This document shows positions 24,423 through 37,125 of a DNA stretch of 64,000 nucleotides, one piece after another. The position numbers and the translations under genes are program-made. This DNA comes from Nipponacmea schrenckii (lineage: Eukaryota; Mollusca; Gastropoda; Lottiidae), in NCBI GenBank assembly GCA_030562195.1, contig CM060202.1, forward strand, positions 372,001 to 436,000. Direction: 5' to 3'. Every line of letters starts with the position of its first letter. Within the stretch, counting starts at the first letter, position 1. The notes under the pieces were generated by a model that worked only from the letters and a program-made list of their open reading frames with translations, made no database searches and had not been told where the DNA came from.

Positions 24423-25870
24423 TCCATATCATGTAGTCCATATCACTTAGCTTTTACATATTTGATAATTAGAACAGTATCCATACCACTTACCTTTTAT
24501 ATATTTGATATTATTGAATAGTAGTCCGTATCACGTACCCTTTATATATATTTTATAATATAGAATAGTAGTCCATGTCACTTACTTTTTATATATTATT
24601 ATATAATATAGAATAGTAGTACTTACAATATATATGTTTGACAATATAGAATAGTGGTCTATATCACTTACCTTTCGCTTTTTTGATATTATAGAAAATT
24701 AGTCACTTACCTATATATTTGAGAATATAAAACAGTAGTCAATATTACTTAAATTTTATATATTTTATAATATAAAATGGAGGTCCGTATGGCTTACCTT
24801 TATATATTTGATATTATAGAATGGTGGTCCGTATCACTTACCCTTTTATGTATTGTACAATGTAAAATAGTTGTCCGTATTATTTACCTTTATATATTTT
24901 ACAATATAAAATGGTGGTCCATATCACTTACCTTTGTATAATTGATATCATAGATTTTTGATATTATAGAATATTACCTTACCTATTTATTTGATAATAT
25001 AAAACAGTAGTCCATATTACTTACCTTTTATGTATTTTATAATATAAAATGGAGGTCCGTATGGCTTACCTTTGTATATTTGATAACATAGAATGGTGGT
25101 CCGTATCACTTATCTTTTATTTATTGTACAATGTAGAATGGTTGTCCGTATTACTTACCTTTATATATTTTACAATGTAAAATGATGGTATCACTTACCT
25201 TTTATGTATTGTACAATGTAGAATGGTTGTCCGTATTACTTACCTTTATATATATTACAATGTAAAATGATGGTATCACTTATCTTTTATGTATTGTACA
25301 ATGTAGAATGGTTGTCCGTATACCTTGTATATTTTACAATATAAAATGGTGGTCCATATCACTTACCTTTGTATAATTGATAATATAAAACGGTGGTCCG
25401 TATCACTTACCTTAAATATATTGTATTTAGATTTAGAAAGACTCTTTAAAATATTTTTCCAACAATGAAACCTGCATATATTCATGTATATCTATTCACT
25501 TTCCCTTATCTGAAGTTTTTCATATACACCCTCTCGATCCACATACCTCACGATCGGGAATCACAGCTTTATATATTGTACAACGTAAAATGGTTGTCCG
25601 TATTACTTACCTTTATATATTTTACAATATAAAATGGTGGTATCACTTACCTTTTTTTTTATTGTACAATGTAAAATGGTCCATATCACTTTCCTTTGTA
25701 CACTTGATAATATAAAACGGTGGTCCGTATCACGTACCTTTATATATATATAAATACCAATATAAAATGGTAGTCCTTATTATATATCTTTTATATATTT
25801 TACTTTTTTAAAGATAGTAGGCCGTATCACTTACTTTTTATATATTTGATAATATAGAACTGCAGCCCAT
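24423..25870. repeat. AT-rich 44-46-bp satellite, right block
   Basis: Continues the array of 16690-17575 with units such as GTAGTCCATATTACTTACCT followed by a TTTATATATTTT-type spacer. Variants cluster locally: a GGTTGTCCGTATTACTTACC type at about 25135-25320. A 136-bp foreign block (25427-25562) interrupts it. Confidence 0.85.
25427..25562 (-). repeat. Fragment shared with 43862-44001
   Basis: In reverse complement this block matches 43862-44001 with scattered substitutions, from TTCCCGATCG to CTAAATCTAAATAC. The match covers both a non-coding part and the first codons of an L1/Tx1-type LINE fragment, so a pre-existing junction was copied to or from here. Confidence 0.75.
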
Positions 25871-25872
25871 AT

Positions 25873-25916
<44 letters not shown>

Positions 25917-26240
25917 AGTTTATTTTCTCCTCACTCATAGTGCGTCTGATGTCAGGTAAGGAGTACCCCAGATTCATCAGATTACGAAAATAGTGCATAA
26001 CATAACATATTTAACACCATAATAGTAAGTTGAAGATAAAATGACCTGGAAGATCGAAGATAGTCGGACAGCTGTCAGGGGAGGTGACTCGAGGTTTAGT
26101 TTAACTTACGGGTGAGTAAAATAATTTTTTCTGAAATTTTGTTAAAAGTATTAGGATAAACATTCAATAAAAAGTTTCAAGAGCTCGAACTCATCCACGT
26201 CCTGTTTATTAAATGTTTCAATTTTCAGTTTAAGTATCAT
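25871..26240 (-). mobile_element. 5'-truncated retroposed fragment with long poly(A)
   Basis: A run of about 34 T (25877-25912) followed by TAGTTTATTTTCTCC reads on the minus strand as AATAAA-containing 3' end plus poly(A), typical of a target-primed insertion. The body up to about 26240 has no recognisable coding sequence. Left end abuts the satellite. Confidence 0.55.
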
Positions 26241-26349
26241 CATGTTTTTAATTGTTTTTACTAGGTATTGTATTGAACAAGTAACGGTGTCTGTGTCAGT
26301 AGAAGATATAGCATGAGAAGTAGGCCTACTAGTGGGGGTATATAATTAG

Positions 26350-27667
26350 TTGAGTATTTTAATTTGCACAATGAATGACAGTATTTCGAAGGAACTGAAC
26401 GATTTCCTGAGTAATTTCTCAGACTCTGACTTTGATAGCGACAGTGAAATAGACTTTCCACATCTAAATTCCAAAAGATCAAACTATTCAACTCCATCTC
26501 GACCGACTAAGACTTTATCGACACCGACCAGCATTTTAAGTCTGGAAAGGAAAAACTTTATTTTGAACCATCCAGATTTTAATTTTGACATTGCAGACTA
26601 TACACATTATACTAAATCTATAGTTATTTCATTTAATAAGGAAGAAACGTACAGACTTATACTTCAGTTTTGTTCGAACCAGTATTCTTTATTCAAGGAT
26701 GACTCCTTAAATGGCCAAATTTTCAAAACTTTTGATTCGTCCTTGTCTCCTTCTAATCAATTAAGTACTACGTTAACATTTTACAACAAGAAAAATAAAC
26801 TCCATGTTCAGGGTACAGACTGTTCCAGATGGATCGAGATTGTGTTTTCTAAGTTTATTCCATCTAATCCTGAAATAAGTGACAATCTGGACAAGATTTC
26901 TGTGCCCAGTGTAAGCCAAAAGTTTTCTACTGTCGGAACTCAAACTTGTGAACTAAATACCAGTGTAAGTGTACAAACTGATTTTCCTTTCTGTACTTCA
27001 ACTGAAAAATCAAAGTGCGAAGCCGCCATAGAGAAGATGTCAATTGAAATTTTGCGACTCTCGGATCAAATCAATGACTTAACCAAGAAACTATCTGCAG
27101 TCTCAGGTCCGATACAAGTGCCAGTTCCCACTGTTAAACCTACTCAACCTATAAATTTTGATAAAGTTAATGAACTTATAAAGAAGCAAAACCTTAAGAA
27201 GTCAACTAAAGCCATTAGGACAATTATGTGTCATCGATACCAACAGTGGATCGACAATTAGCGAACTTAAACCGAGATTATTACAATTACTTGGTGAAGC
27301 TACGTCTATCAAAAACATTGTGCTCTCTGTCGGAGGAAATGACATAAGCAAGAAATTAGCAACTTTTCAACAATGTGTAAATGACTATAAGAATTTATTG
27401 AAGGAAATAGTAACTAACTATAACGATATTAATATATTTGTATGTTCTGTAATCCCTCGAATTAACCCTTTTAATTTCCAGATGCGGTGCCAAAAATTTA
27501 ACTATTTTCTACGGCAGTTTTGTCATGACAATAGATGTCAGTATATTAATATTTACGATTCTTTCATTTGTAGGTCCCCTCGTGAAGTTTTGGTGCAAGA
27601 TGGTGTTCATTTAAATAATTTTGGAACTAATATTTTATCTCATATCAGTTCCTACTCCAGTAACTAA
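26350..27667 (+). pseudogene. LINE ORF1 with coiled-coil and SGNH hydrolase-like domain
   Basis: Frame 26350-27261 (303 codons) starts at a usable ATG (26371) and ends with a heptad-like segment (about residues 222-250) and a Lys-rich stretch. A frameshift around 27200-27250 moves coding to the frame ending at 27667, with LSVGGNDISKKL (block III GGND), NIFVCSVIPRIN and DGVHLNNFG (catalytic Asp-x-x-His). The block I serine region is degenerate. CR1-group ORF1 proteins commonly carry such an esterase-like domain. The frame then jumps straight into the end of the endonuclease, showing an internal deletion near 27645. Confidence 0.7.
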
Positions 27668-29496
27668 AGCATCTTCAACTATCATTGATCATGTTATCGT
27701 TTCGAATGAAAGTAATATAACTGAAGTTAATGTCCCGGTATATGGTTTATCTGATCACTACTCAACTTGTATTACCTGGAATAAAAAAGGCGCACATATT
27801 CCAAAACCTAAGCATGTTTATATTTACTACCGGAGTATGAAACATTTTGATGTAGGTTTATTTAATAATGATCTTGCAACAGCCCCTTTTGATAAAATTT
27901 ATACTAAATCTGACCCCAATATTGCGTTAGAATCTTGGTATAATATTATCCAGCCAATAATTGATACCCATGCACCATTAAAGTTAAAACGTGTTAAAAA
28001 TGTCACCCTGGTTAGACTCTGAAATTTTAAAATTAATGCGCATAAGAGACGGTTTGAAAAAGAAAGGTAAAGATGATGAATATCGGAAGTGTAGAAATTT
28101 GGTCATTGAAATGATCGATAAAGCCAAAAAGCAGTTTAACATAAAACTTGCTTCAGATCAGAAAAACTCAAAACATATCTGGAAAGTTATCAACTCCTTA
28201 ACTAATAAGGCTAATAATTCAACTAATCTGATTCCTTTAGAACCCGAGGTAGTCAATGATCATTTATCAAAGATTGCATCCAAATTGATTAATCAAAAGC
28301 ATGTTCATAGAAATATTGATAGAAGTTATTTCGTAAATAAAATAGAAGAATTTGTCACTTCTAAGTTAAATTCTAATGAAGAATGTTCGATTCCCTACAT
28401 TAACAAATATGAAGTTTTTAAACAGTTGTCTTCGTTAAATGCAACCAAAATTGCTGGTTTAGATAAATTAAATCCCCTATTTCTCAAATATGGTGCTTTT
28501 ACGTTAAGTGGTCCTTTGACACATATATATAATCTATGCATTGATGCAAATATATTTCCTGATAAATTCAAAGAAGCAAAAGTTTTACCACTGTATAAAT
28601 CCGGCGCTAAATCTGATCCTAATAATTATAGACCAATTTCTGTATTATCTCGTGTATCTAAACCACTTGAAAGACATTATTCAAAACATATAAATAATTT
28701 CTTAAATAATAATAAATTATTGTATTCGCACCAATCTGGTTTTAGGTCTAATAGTTCTTGTCAAACAGCTCTAACATAATTGAAAACGTTTATGATGCAG
28801 TAAATAATAATCTTATGGTTGGTTCTATTTTCTTTGATTTTACAAAAGCATTTGATTTGATTTCCCATGAGATAATTATTGAAAAACTAAAACTATACAA
28901 TTTTTCGAATGCATTAATAACCTTCATAAATTGTTACTTGTCGAATCGTACTCAGCGTTGTTACGTCAATGGAACTCTTTCGTCTTCTCACAGTATAAAG
29001 TATGGAGTACCACAAGGATCAATTTTAGGTCCCTTGTTGTTTAATCTTTATATTAATGATTTGCCATTGCATATTAACTCTAACTGTGATCTTTTTGCGG
29101 ATGATACTACGATTTATACTTCTGGTAAATCGGTTACTGACATACAATTAAAATTGCAAGAAGATACTGATGCAATCTTAAACTGGTGTTCCTTTAATGT
29201 CATGATTTTAAATGAAAATAAGACCAAATGTATGTTAATTACAACTTCTCAAAAAAGAAAATATTCATCAGATTTATCAATTGAACTTAATAATCAATTT
29301 ATTGAACAAGTTGAAAACTTTAAATTACTAGGTGTTACTGTGAATCAAAATCTCTCATGGACTCCGAACGTAAAGTTCGTTGCTAAAATTTTAAATACTA
29401 AGTTATTTCAACTGCGACAGTTAAAAAAGATCATGCCCGAAAAATATAGATCTATTTTTTATAAATGTCACTTTCAACCATATTTGGATTATTTTT
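27650..29496 (+). pseudogene. CR1/L2-group LINE ORF2: endonuclease end and reverse transcriptase
   Basis: Only the last part of the APE-type endonuclease remains (SSTIIDHVIVSN, YGLSDHYSTCITW). RT follows over three frames: 27991-28779 (AKVLPLYKSGAKSDPNNYRP, SGFRSNSSCQTA) and 28758-29496 (FFDFTKAFDLISH motif A, YGVPQGSILGPLLFNLYIND motif B, LFADDTTIY motif C). Single-base frameshifts lie near 28015 and 28770. At 29496 the frame (HFQPYLDY) is cut by a Penelope-like insertion and resumes at 31746. Confidence 0.85.
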
Positions 29497-30177
29497 CGGG
29501 GAAGGGAGGGATTGAATCTCCCAAATGTACAGGCCTAGGGTGGAACAAATATCTTATTGAGAAATTGGGATCTGGATCTGTTGGATGATTTTCTTCTCTT
29601 CTGATCTGAAATTAGAAAAAATAAAATAACTCGCCCGATGGGCGAGTAGTATAGTACCTGTTAAGTACAGATTATTTTTAGTTTGCTATGAACAAGGTTG
29701 TCATTTAAGTTCTGATTTTTTGAATATGCCACTATCATTTTCTGTTTATAGACATGAGGAAATTTCTCTTGAAGACTCTTATAATGGGTTTGAACTATCT
29801 TACTTGCTTTATTACTGGTTGTATTAAATGGAACTACAAAGGGTGCTATGCCTACACTGTGGTGAATATTAAGTCCTATGGGTCTTGCTGTATTCAATGT
29901 CTCAATCCAATGGGCTTCTCTAGATTGACGGAATTTGGTAGTTTCATCTTCGGGCAAGTCGATTTCTATGCGCTCAATTGGGGTTAGGGTGAGATCGTCA
30001 AATGAATGGTCGTCAAGATTGAAATGGTTAGAAACAGGCTTGTCTTTTTTTAATTTAATATCTGATCTGTGAGCATTAAAACGAGTGCGTAATTTGTTCT
30101 TTGTTTCCCCGATATATTGTTTGGGACATTTTTTACATGAAATTAAGTATATTACATTCGAGTTTTCACATGTTAGG
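29497..30177 (-). mobile_element. Inverted 3' fragment of a Penelope-like element
   Basis: Reverse-complement copy of the last about 685 bp of copy A (about 6658-7343), including the end of the GIY-YIG protein (29661-29957), the 3' UTR hairpin (29630-29646) and the 3' terminus in the LINE. It joins head to head with copy B at 30177/30178. Very similar to copy A. Confidence 0.85.
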
Positions 30178-31745
30178 TGTAAGATATTCTTCCAGGTTTT
30201 GCAATGTCTTCACCATTTGGCAATCCTTACCCTCCAACAGCAAGGTCAACCTGCGTTCACCTTCAAGCGCAAAGTCTCTGAATTGGATTGTTTTATTCGT
30301 CCAGCTATGAAAACGTCAGCTGTTGACGCCAATATTAGATCCCTCAACCGGACATGGCTCTCTAAGGTAACGCAGACCCTGATCGACCATTACCAAGCAA
30401 CCCTGCAGGAGAAACTCACCTTCATCAGAACCAAGTCTTTATCACAACCAGCCATCGACCGCATTATTTCCCATGCCCTCTCATGGGCCCGTCGATCCTA
30501 TGGGAAACGTCTAACTCAACCTGTGATTGCCAAATTCTACCAAACGATCAACGAAACCAAGACCAGAGTAACCATATCCTTACCAACTGAAATGGAGATT
30601 GATCCACTAACACCCGCACCAACAAGAGTCACCACCATGTCGAACCAGACACCTAAACGAGCCCGCAGTTCACCATCCCCTAGTCCAGCAGACTTTGGTA
30701 AACGTTCTCGTAGAGAAGGTACCCCCCTTCTCTTTTCTGGTTTGGACTTACTCCATAGAACAATTTTGGCAATTTTTTGAAATCCTCAACAACCACCACC
30801 CGTCCATCAAACTAACAGCCAGTGTCAGTCACAAAAGCATAGATTTTCTCGATACTACTGTTTTTAAAGGTGATTCCATAGCGGAGACTAATAAATTAGA
30901 TATTAAAGTATATTTCAAAGAAACCGACACTCATCAACTTTTGCATAAGAGCTCATTTCATCCAAAACATACATTTTCTGGAATTATTAAGTCACAAGTT
31001 TTACGATTTCACCGAATTTGCACAAGGCCTTCTGATTTCAACCAAGCCTGTACGATTGTTTTCTCAAAACTGAAAGAGCGTGGATACTCTAAACGATTTT
31101 TACGAAACATAAAAAATTCCACATTAGCACAGTTAGCAGCTAAAAATAGACTTTATGCCGAAGGGCCTCCAGGTTTAAGGAGTGCCCCATGTATGTCAAC
31201 CAGATGCAAAACATGTCCCTTTATATCAGAAACGCATTATTTTCAAAGTAACTCTACGAATAAAAGATACCCGATCCAAGAGCACCTAACATGTGAAAAC
31301 TCGAATGTAATATACTTAATTTCATGTAAAAAATGTCCCAAACAATATATCGGGGAAACAAAGAACAAATTACGCACTCGTTTTAATGCTCACAGATCAG
31401 ATATTAAATTAAAAAAAGACAAGCCTGTTTCTAACCATTTCAATCTTGACGACCATTCATTTGACGATCTCACCCTAACCCCAATTGAGCGCATAGAAAT
31501 CGACTTGCCCGAAGATGAAACTACCAAATTCCGTCAATCTAGAGAAGCCCATTGGATTGAGACATTGAATACAGCAAGACCCATAGGACTTAATATTCAC
31601 CACAGTGTAGGCATAGCACCCTTTGTAGTTCCATTTAATACAACCAGTAATAAAGCAAGTAAGATAGTTCAAACCCATTATAAGAGTCTTCAAGAGAAAT
31701 TTCCTCATGTCTATAAACAGAAAATGATAGTGGCATATTCAAAAA
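30178..31745 (+). mobile_element. Penelope-like element copy B, internally deleted
   Basis: Starts inside ORF1 (frame with QQGQPAFTFKRKVSELDCFI, about 30235) and runs to GKRSRREGTPLLFS at about 30735. There it jumps into the RT C-terminal part (GLDLLHRTILAIF in one frame; WTYSIEQFWQFFEILNNHHP in the other), deleting the SGNH domain and most of RT; the join shares TTTTC with both parents. The remaining frame 30695-31745 keeps the CxxC finger and GIY-YIG core (QYIGETKNKLRTRFNAHRSD) without the frameshift seen in copy A. The 3' UTR is missing: it ends in LINE sequence at 31745. Confidence 0.85.
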
Positions 31746-32140
31746 ATATTGCATCGGCCGATATTTTACACAGGCAACAAAAAATTGCTTTTAAATTAAT
31801 CCTTGGTTCTAAGTATAATACTGATTTGTCACTGAATCTTAAAAGGCTTAATGTTTTTGACATTAAAACCAGGCATAATTTTAATTCGTATAAATTTATG
31901 TATAAAACTCTGAACAACTTGTCTCCTTCCTACCTTTCAAGCCTCTTTAGCTATAAACAGACGTCTTATTCTAGCATAAATTCAAAACTTGTGGTGCAAA
32001 AACCACGAATCAATTTGATTAAACAAAGTATTAAATACAAAGGATCAATTTTATGGAATGGTCTAGACGAAAATATTAAATCAGCATCAGATTTTAAGAC
32101 TTTTCGAAGGATGATTCTTGGTAATCTTTCATTAACATAA
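31746..32140 (+). pseudogene. C-terminal part of the interrupted CR1/L2-group LINE ORF2
   Basis: Continues the LINE cut at 29496: IASADILHRQQKIAFKLILG, then FMYKTLNNLSPSYLSSLF and SILWNGLDENIKSASDFKTF before the stop at 32140. This is the typical post-RT domain of CR1-group ORF2. By chance it is in frame with the Penelope-like endonuclease, giving a 481-codon chimeric open frame that I regard as accidental. Some codons between the two LINE halves appear lost. Confidence 0.8.
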
Positions 32141-32499
32141 GCATACTTCCTGTTACACGGGTATTCTTTTCACCAACTATAGGCTTACTTGCTGATGGCT
32201 ATCTTAACAATTGTGTTTCTCCATGATTTAATGATTTAAGTAATTTATTAATTTTATTTTTCCCTTTCTCACAGGTATATCACCACCAACAATTCTATTT
32301 TGGCCTAACTTGAACCATTTTGAAAATCTAAATTATTACTGTCGGGGGATGAGTAAACATCCTTAAAGCTGGTCTTGAGCATGGACAAATCCTACCTCCC
32401 CCTCCATAGAAAATAAGAACATAAAATGGAGTAGGGTTGGGTAGCCCGCTCGCAGCACATGCACTGACGCTTTAGCAATTTTTTTTTTTTTTTTATATG
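32141..32499. other. LINE 3' flank, no gene seen
   Basis: Probable 3' UTR of the LINE followed by unassigned sequence and a T-run near 32479-32494. No reading frame recognised. Confidence 0.4.
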
Positions 32500-32940
32500 T
32501 ATGTTTTGATGTCTGATCGTCTCATGCAGATGTACTTGTCTATTCCTTGGTTTTTGTGGTCATGTACTTGATCGCAGAATGATGAATCTATCCATTTTAT
32601 ACACATGTACTTGTGTATTTTAAAACTAATTGTACATTGAAATTATATATGGTTTTTGCTGTCATGTACTTGATCGCCGGAAGATAAATCTGTCCATTAT
32701 TTACACATGTAATTGTGTATTTTAAAATAAATTGTACGTTGAAATAATACGTGATTTTCTGCGGTCGTGTGCATGGCCGCGGGAACTATATATTACATCC
32801 ATTTTATAAACAAATCTGTCCATTTCATGAACAATTACTTGTGTATTTTTAAACAAATTGTACGTGGAGTAATGTATATTTATTTTGTGGTCATGGACTT
32901 GATCGCCGTAACATATATCTGTCCATTTGATACACATGTA
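32500..32940. repeat. Tandem array of about 105-bp units, left part
   Basis: Repeats the landmarks CACATGTACTTGTGTATTTT, AATTGTACATTGAAAT, a TGGTTTTTGCTGTCATGTAC-like piece, TTGATCGCCG and ATCTGTCCATT about four times with divergence. The array resumes at 36025 with ACTTGTGTATTTTTAG, so the pogo element interrupted one unit. Confidence 0.75.
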
Positions 32941-35900
32941 GGGGAAGGGGGGGCTAATTGTCACAAATTTCACATCAACATTGATTTTTTTCACCCTAAT
33001 TAGTTTATCTTTCCAACTTTTATACCTGTCAGTTGCTTAACATCTCTAGTATGATGATACAGAAGAATAAATAGAATATTCTGTTTACTTTTCTTGTGAA
33101 ACTGAATTTTTTGAACACATTCGGAAATTGCCAACTTGCCCCAAGTTGGGGCTAATTGTCACTTGAGAGGGGCATATTGTCAAATGACTCAAATTGGTAG
33201 GTAAAACAGTTATATTATATTATTTTATTTTAAACTCATAATCAAAACAGTTAAAAATAAAAACAATGTTCATTTCCTACGAAATAGTCATGTTTCAATT
33301 CCGGTATCTGATTTGATACCATACGAAGATATAACAAAATCAAACAATTTATAAACCATGAGAAAACTAATAAATTAACTAAACTTATCTGAATAACCAA
33401 TTCAGTGATTAACAATAAACAAAAAAACAATATAAACAAAGTGGCCTATGGTGTTTTAGAAGGGTGTGCATGCTCTGTTTAATTTCACAACTGTTCTGTT
33501 TGATTATTCAATTTGAAACTCATCTAAGGCATCACATATGAAGGTGAATTGATTCGATGATCTTGATGTAGCTCCAGACGAAGGTTCAGGGAGTTTCATG
33601 ATGACATCATCAATTGGATGTGTAAATATGTCCTCATTCTGAAAACAGAAGATGTGTTTTTTAACTACACCAGGTAACCTACGTAAGAAGGATGTTTCTA
33701 CTTCATCATCATCCAAGGCATTTATTCTGCCAATGTAGTATTTGGTGGTTTTCTTTCCATCAAATCTGACCAAGATGAAATCTCCAGGAAACAAATCAGC
33801 CAACTTTGGTTTTAATAAACAGGTGTCAAGGTCATCATCTGGGTCGTCACTTTCATCATCACATAAATCATTTTCATCAACCTCATCATCAGAAGAAATG
33901 TTTGTTGCTGAATATGTTGTTTTTTTTACAGAGACAGTTTCATTTGAAGTTAAAAGTTTTCTTTTACAATTTTTTTTTAATGACGCTTCAGCTTCATTCT
34001 CCATAGCTATCTTGACAGGTGTATCAGTATATATTGTTGACTTAGATTTTTTGCGAGGTTTACTAGTGGTCTTAGGAGCAGCTTTGTTTAGTGGTCTCAC
34101 ATGAAATGGTGTCAAAACTTCCTCTCCACTATTTGTTACCTGGCTAGTTGATGGCTTCTGTGCATCTTGCTCAGGTTTGTCTGTTGAATATGCAGAAAGA
34201 AATTTTTCAGGAGGAAATATATGTCGGTCTAGGGGATAGATCCCAGTAGCTTTAAATCCAGCAGTGATGTTGCTGGGTGTCATGGCTTTCGGTAAGGCAT
34301 AATTTACTATAGCTGGTATAGAATGAATGGTCATTGATTTTCCTGCATTGAGTGGATCTCTCATCCATCGATCTATTGCATGATTTACGAAAGTCTTAAA
34401 TGGCCCATAAACTGTTTTGTCTAAAGGTTGCATATGATGCGAGCAATGAGGCGGAAAGGATAAAAGTACAATATTATTATCTTTGGCAAATTGGATGACT
34501 TCTAAGGCTACATGTGAACAGTGATTATCTAAAATCAATAAAACTTTATTCTCTGCAGTCGGTTTGGCATACTTGACAAAATGGGACAGAAATTCAATGA
34601 AATTTGTAGCTGTCATCCATCCAGAAGCAGCTGGATGACCAGACATCATTGAACCTATCGGTGCAGTTAGCAACCAGTGGGGCTGTACTTTGACCCTTGG
34701 AAATACAAAGTATGGAGGGATGCTGTTTCCAATAGCGTTTATAGCACAACAAACAGTTACAAGTACACCTCTTTCAGCTGACACTACTGATGACACAGAT
34801 TTTGTACCTTTTTCAGCAATGATTTTTGTAGGTCTTTGCACTGTGGTAACCCCTGTTTCGTCAACATTCCAAATATTGTCTGGAGTAAATTGGTATTTGT
34901 TCATACATTTCTCCAGGTTATCAAAAAAACTTGATACATTGTGTGGATTAAAGTTGGCCATGCGCTGAATGGATGTTGGTTCTGGTTTACGTAGAGACAA
35001 TTTTTGGTGGCGTTTAATGAAGCCTTCCGCCCAGTCTGTACCGGCTGTTTCATTTTCTTCCCATGTCTCGGGTACGTTAACTTTGTTTAATTTGGCATAT
35101 TTGTATGCTAAATCCCTGAGATCAGTTAAGGTTAAACCATAGTAAATTTTTGATGCAAAAAGAAGATAATCTTTTAGCTGGTTTTCTTGGTTATCATCAA
35201 ATACTCTCCTAGAAGATTTGTACCCTACAGATTTATACAGACCAGTATCTTCGTATTGTTTAACATATCTCTGGAGGGTACGATAATTCAAATTGTTAAG
35301 GGTTGCTGATTCTCTAATGGACAAACCACTCAGAACATGCCCTACAGCTTTGTTCATATCTCCTTGGTTTGTTCTGCCTCTGTTGGTTTTTCTTTTATAG
35401 TTGCGCATTCTGAAATGACGAAGGAAAGTATAAACTGTATTATAAAATAAAATAACTAAAAACAAAATCACAATCTACAAGAATTCTCCATATTTAGACA
35501 ATTTGTTAACATCAATGAGCTACTCAATGTGGCAGCACCTAGTGTTTCGAAAAGAGTTAGCATGCTCTGCTTCATGCACGACACCCACCATTATACAACA
35601 CAGGTGAAAAATTTCAAATGACTTGGGGCATGTTGTCACTTATGTGACAATTATCCCCACAAGAAGTGCAGTGACATTGAAGGCCATTTTGTGTCAGACA
35701 TGTGATTTGGAGAAAAATTGAAAAAATTATTGATTTTTATACATATTTTGACAGAAAGTATACATACACAATAACTAGATGTGTTAATGCACAAAATTTC
35801 AGTTGAATTTTAATGAAATCAAAAAATTTTAAAAAATGGTTTAAAAACTAACCTTGTGTTTTGTAGACTCAACAGACCTGCATGGAAACTGTTTAAATGA

Positions 35901-36026
35901 ATTTTTAGGCTTAATATGATTGGGTGATATAAATAAATGGAATAAATAGGGGATTTCCCTTATAGGTTTTCATATATGGGGGGTGTGACAACTTACCCCT
36001 GCGACAACTAGCCCCCCCTTCCCCTA
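32939..36026 (-). mobile_element. pogo-type (Tc1/mariner superfamily) DNA transposon, apparently complete
   Basis: The element (32941-36024, 3,084 bp) has 24-bp inverted ends, ggggaagggggggctaattg at left and the same with 22/24 match at right, flanked by TA on both sides. The empty site would read ACACATG-TA-CTTGTG, exactly as in a neighbouring array unit. Subterminal copies of GGGGCTAATTGTCAC and GTGACAATTATCCCC occur inside both ends. One intact transposase gene fills the centre. Confidence 0.9.
33504..35471 (-). CDS. pogo/Tigger-type transposase
   Basis: Open for 655 codons without interruption. The real start is probably the Met in MRNYKRKTNRGR (residue 22), because the sequence just upstream reads as a polypyrimidine tract plus CAG, a splice acceptor; a short 5' exon is likely. 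Helix-turn-helix region at about 38-100 (SIRESATLNNLNYRTLQRYV), CENP-B-like second DNA-binding region to about 165, then the DDE_1 catalytic core: VDETG (D204), LILDNHCSH (D315) and QPLDKTVYGPFK (D351), 35 residues between the last two. After about residue 440 comes a Ser/Lys-rich linker, an acidic stretch (about 525-550) and a compact tail (LFPGDFILVRF, YYIGRI). It cuts and pastes the element at TA sites. Confidence 0.9.
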   Translation of the reverse strand: MILFLVILFYNTVYTFLRHFRMRNYKRKTNRGRTNQGDMNKAVGHVLSGLSIRESATLNNLNYRTLQRYVKQYEDTGLYKSVGYKSSRRVFDDNQENQLKDYLLFASKIYYGLTLTDLRDLAYKYAKLNKVNVPETWEENETAGTDWAEGFIKRHQKLSLRKPEPTSIQRMANFNPHNVSSFFDNLEKCMNKYQFTPDNIWNVDETGVTTVQRPTKIIAEKGTKSVSSVVSAERGVLVTVCCAINAIGNSIPPYFVFPRVKVQPHWLLTAPIGSMMSGHPAASGWMTATNFIEFLSHFVKYAKPTAENKVLLILDNHCSHVALEVIQFAKDNNIVLLSFPPHCSHHMQPLDKTVYGPFKTFVNHAIDRWMRDPLNAGKSMTIHSIPAIVNYALPKAMTPSNITAGFKATGIYPLDRHIFPPEKFLSAYSTDKPEQDAQKPSTSQVTNSGEEVLTPFHVRPLNKAAPKTTSKPRKKSKSTIYTDTPVKIAMENEAEASLKKNCKRKLLTSNETVSVKKTTYSATNISSDDEVDENDLCDDESDDPDDDLDTCLLKPKLADLFPGDFILVRFDGKKTTKYYIGRINALDDDEVETSFLRRLPGVVKKHIFCFQNEDIFTHPIDDVIMKLPEPSSGATSRSSNQFTFICDALDEFQIE

Positions 36027-36075
36027 CTTGTGTATTTTTAGTATTTCAGACATATTGTATATTGAGATATTATGT
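36025..36075. repeat. Remainder of the 105-bp tandem array
   Basis: ACTTGTGTATTTTTAGTATT followed by CATATTGTATATTGAGAT resumes the unit broken by the pogo insertion. It then gives way to the poly(A) end of a LINE. Confidence 0.6.
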
Positions 36076-37125
36076 ATTTTCGATTTTTTCTTTTTTTCTT
36101 TTTTTTTTTTCTTTTTTTTCCAATGTATTGCCCCATGGGCTGAATGTGAGACAGGACCATGTCCTTGTGTATTGGGCCTAATTCTGACCCATGTAAAATA
36201 AAGAGTTTATTATTATTATATACAATGTTTGATGTTTAAGATTATCCAGTTGAATTTGTTTATAAGAGCAGGTTTGATTTTATTATTGTCGAAGTCGGGC
36301 GATGTGATTCCAAACATAATAACATTTTTATTTATTTCTATATTTATGTCATAGATTTCGTTTAGCTTATCAAATGTAAATTTCCATATTTCAGCGGCAA
36401 TGGGGCATTTTATGAAAAGGTGTTCTAGGGTTTCCGGTTGTGATTGACATAATGAACAGGCTGAGTATGGGGTTATTTTAATTTTGTGAAGAAAAGTGTT
36501 CGTAGATAGAATTCTATGAAGGATTTTAAATTGGAACCACTGAATGTTTGTATCCTTGCTGCACATGAAAGGTAATGTGTAAATTTTCTCCCATTCTTTT
36601 TGGCTAAGCTCTGCATATCCCTTGTTATGATATTTTAAAATAGCTGGTGGTTTATTGAGGTTGTTTGACTGATTTAGTGTTATTTTTATTTCTTTTTTTG
36701 TTTTTTCTGTTTTATATTCTAGGAATGCATACAAGTGGAAGGGGTAGATTGGTTTTTGGAAGATTGCAGATGGAGTATTTTCTGTGTTTGTTTTTGATAG
36801 GCACTTTTTCTCATAATGTTGTAAGGTTGTAATAAGTGTTTGGTATAGGAGGAAATTTGTTTTCACTTTATAAAAGTTTTGGATTTCTTCGTAGTTCATG
36901 TATTCATTGTTTTTATCTTTCAAATCGCCAATGAAAAGAATATTTTTATAAATGTAGTTTTGAAATTTAATTGATTTTTGGTCTACTTTTATTTTAGTAT
37001 TTTGCCATATAGTACTCGAGTTGATTTGGATTATGTTAGTGGGTATTTGTTTTTGCTGATATGTTGACCAAGACTGAAGAGTGTATTATTAGCCAAATTT
37101 GATATGAAATAATCTCCTCTAGTTA
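36076..37125 (-). pseudogene. L1/Tx1-type LINE ORF2 C-terminus with 3' UTR and A-rich tail
   Basis: Frame 36923-36216 (235 codons) contains WFQFKILHRILSTNTFLHKI followed by CSLCQSQPETLEHLFIKCPI, the Cys/His zinc-knuckle region (zf-RVT type) that ends many L1/Tx1 ORF2 proteins. The stop is at 36216, then AATAAA-type signals and an A-rich tail (complement of 36076-36120). Upstream frames (36984-37125) are shifted and continue into the assembly gap. The last about 140 bp before the gap are identical, in inverse orientation, to 44541-44681. Confidence 0.75.
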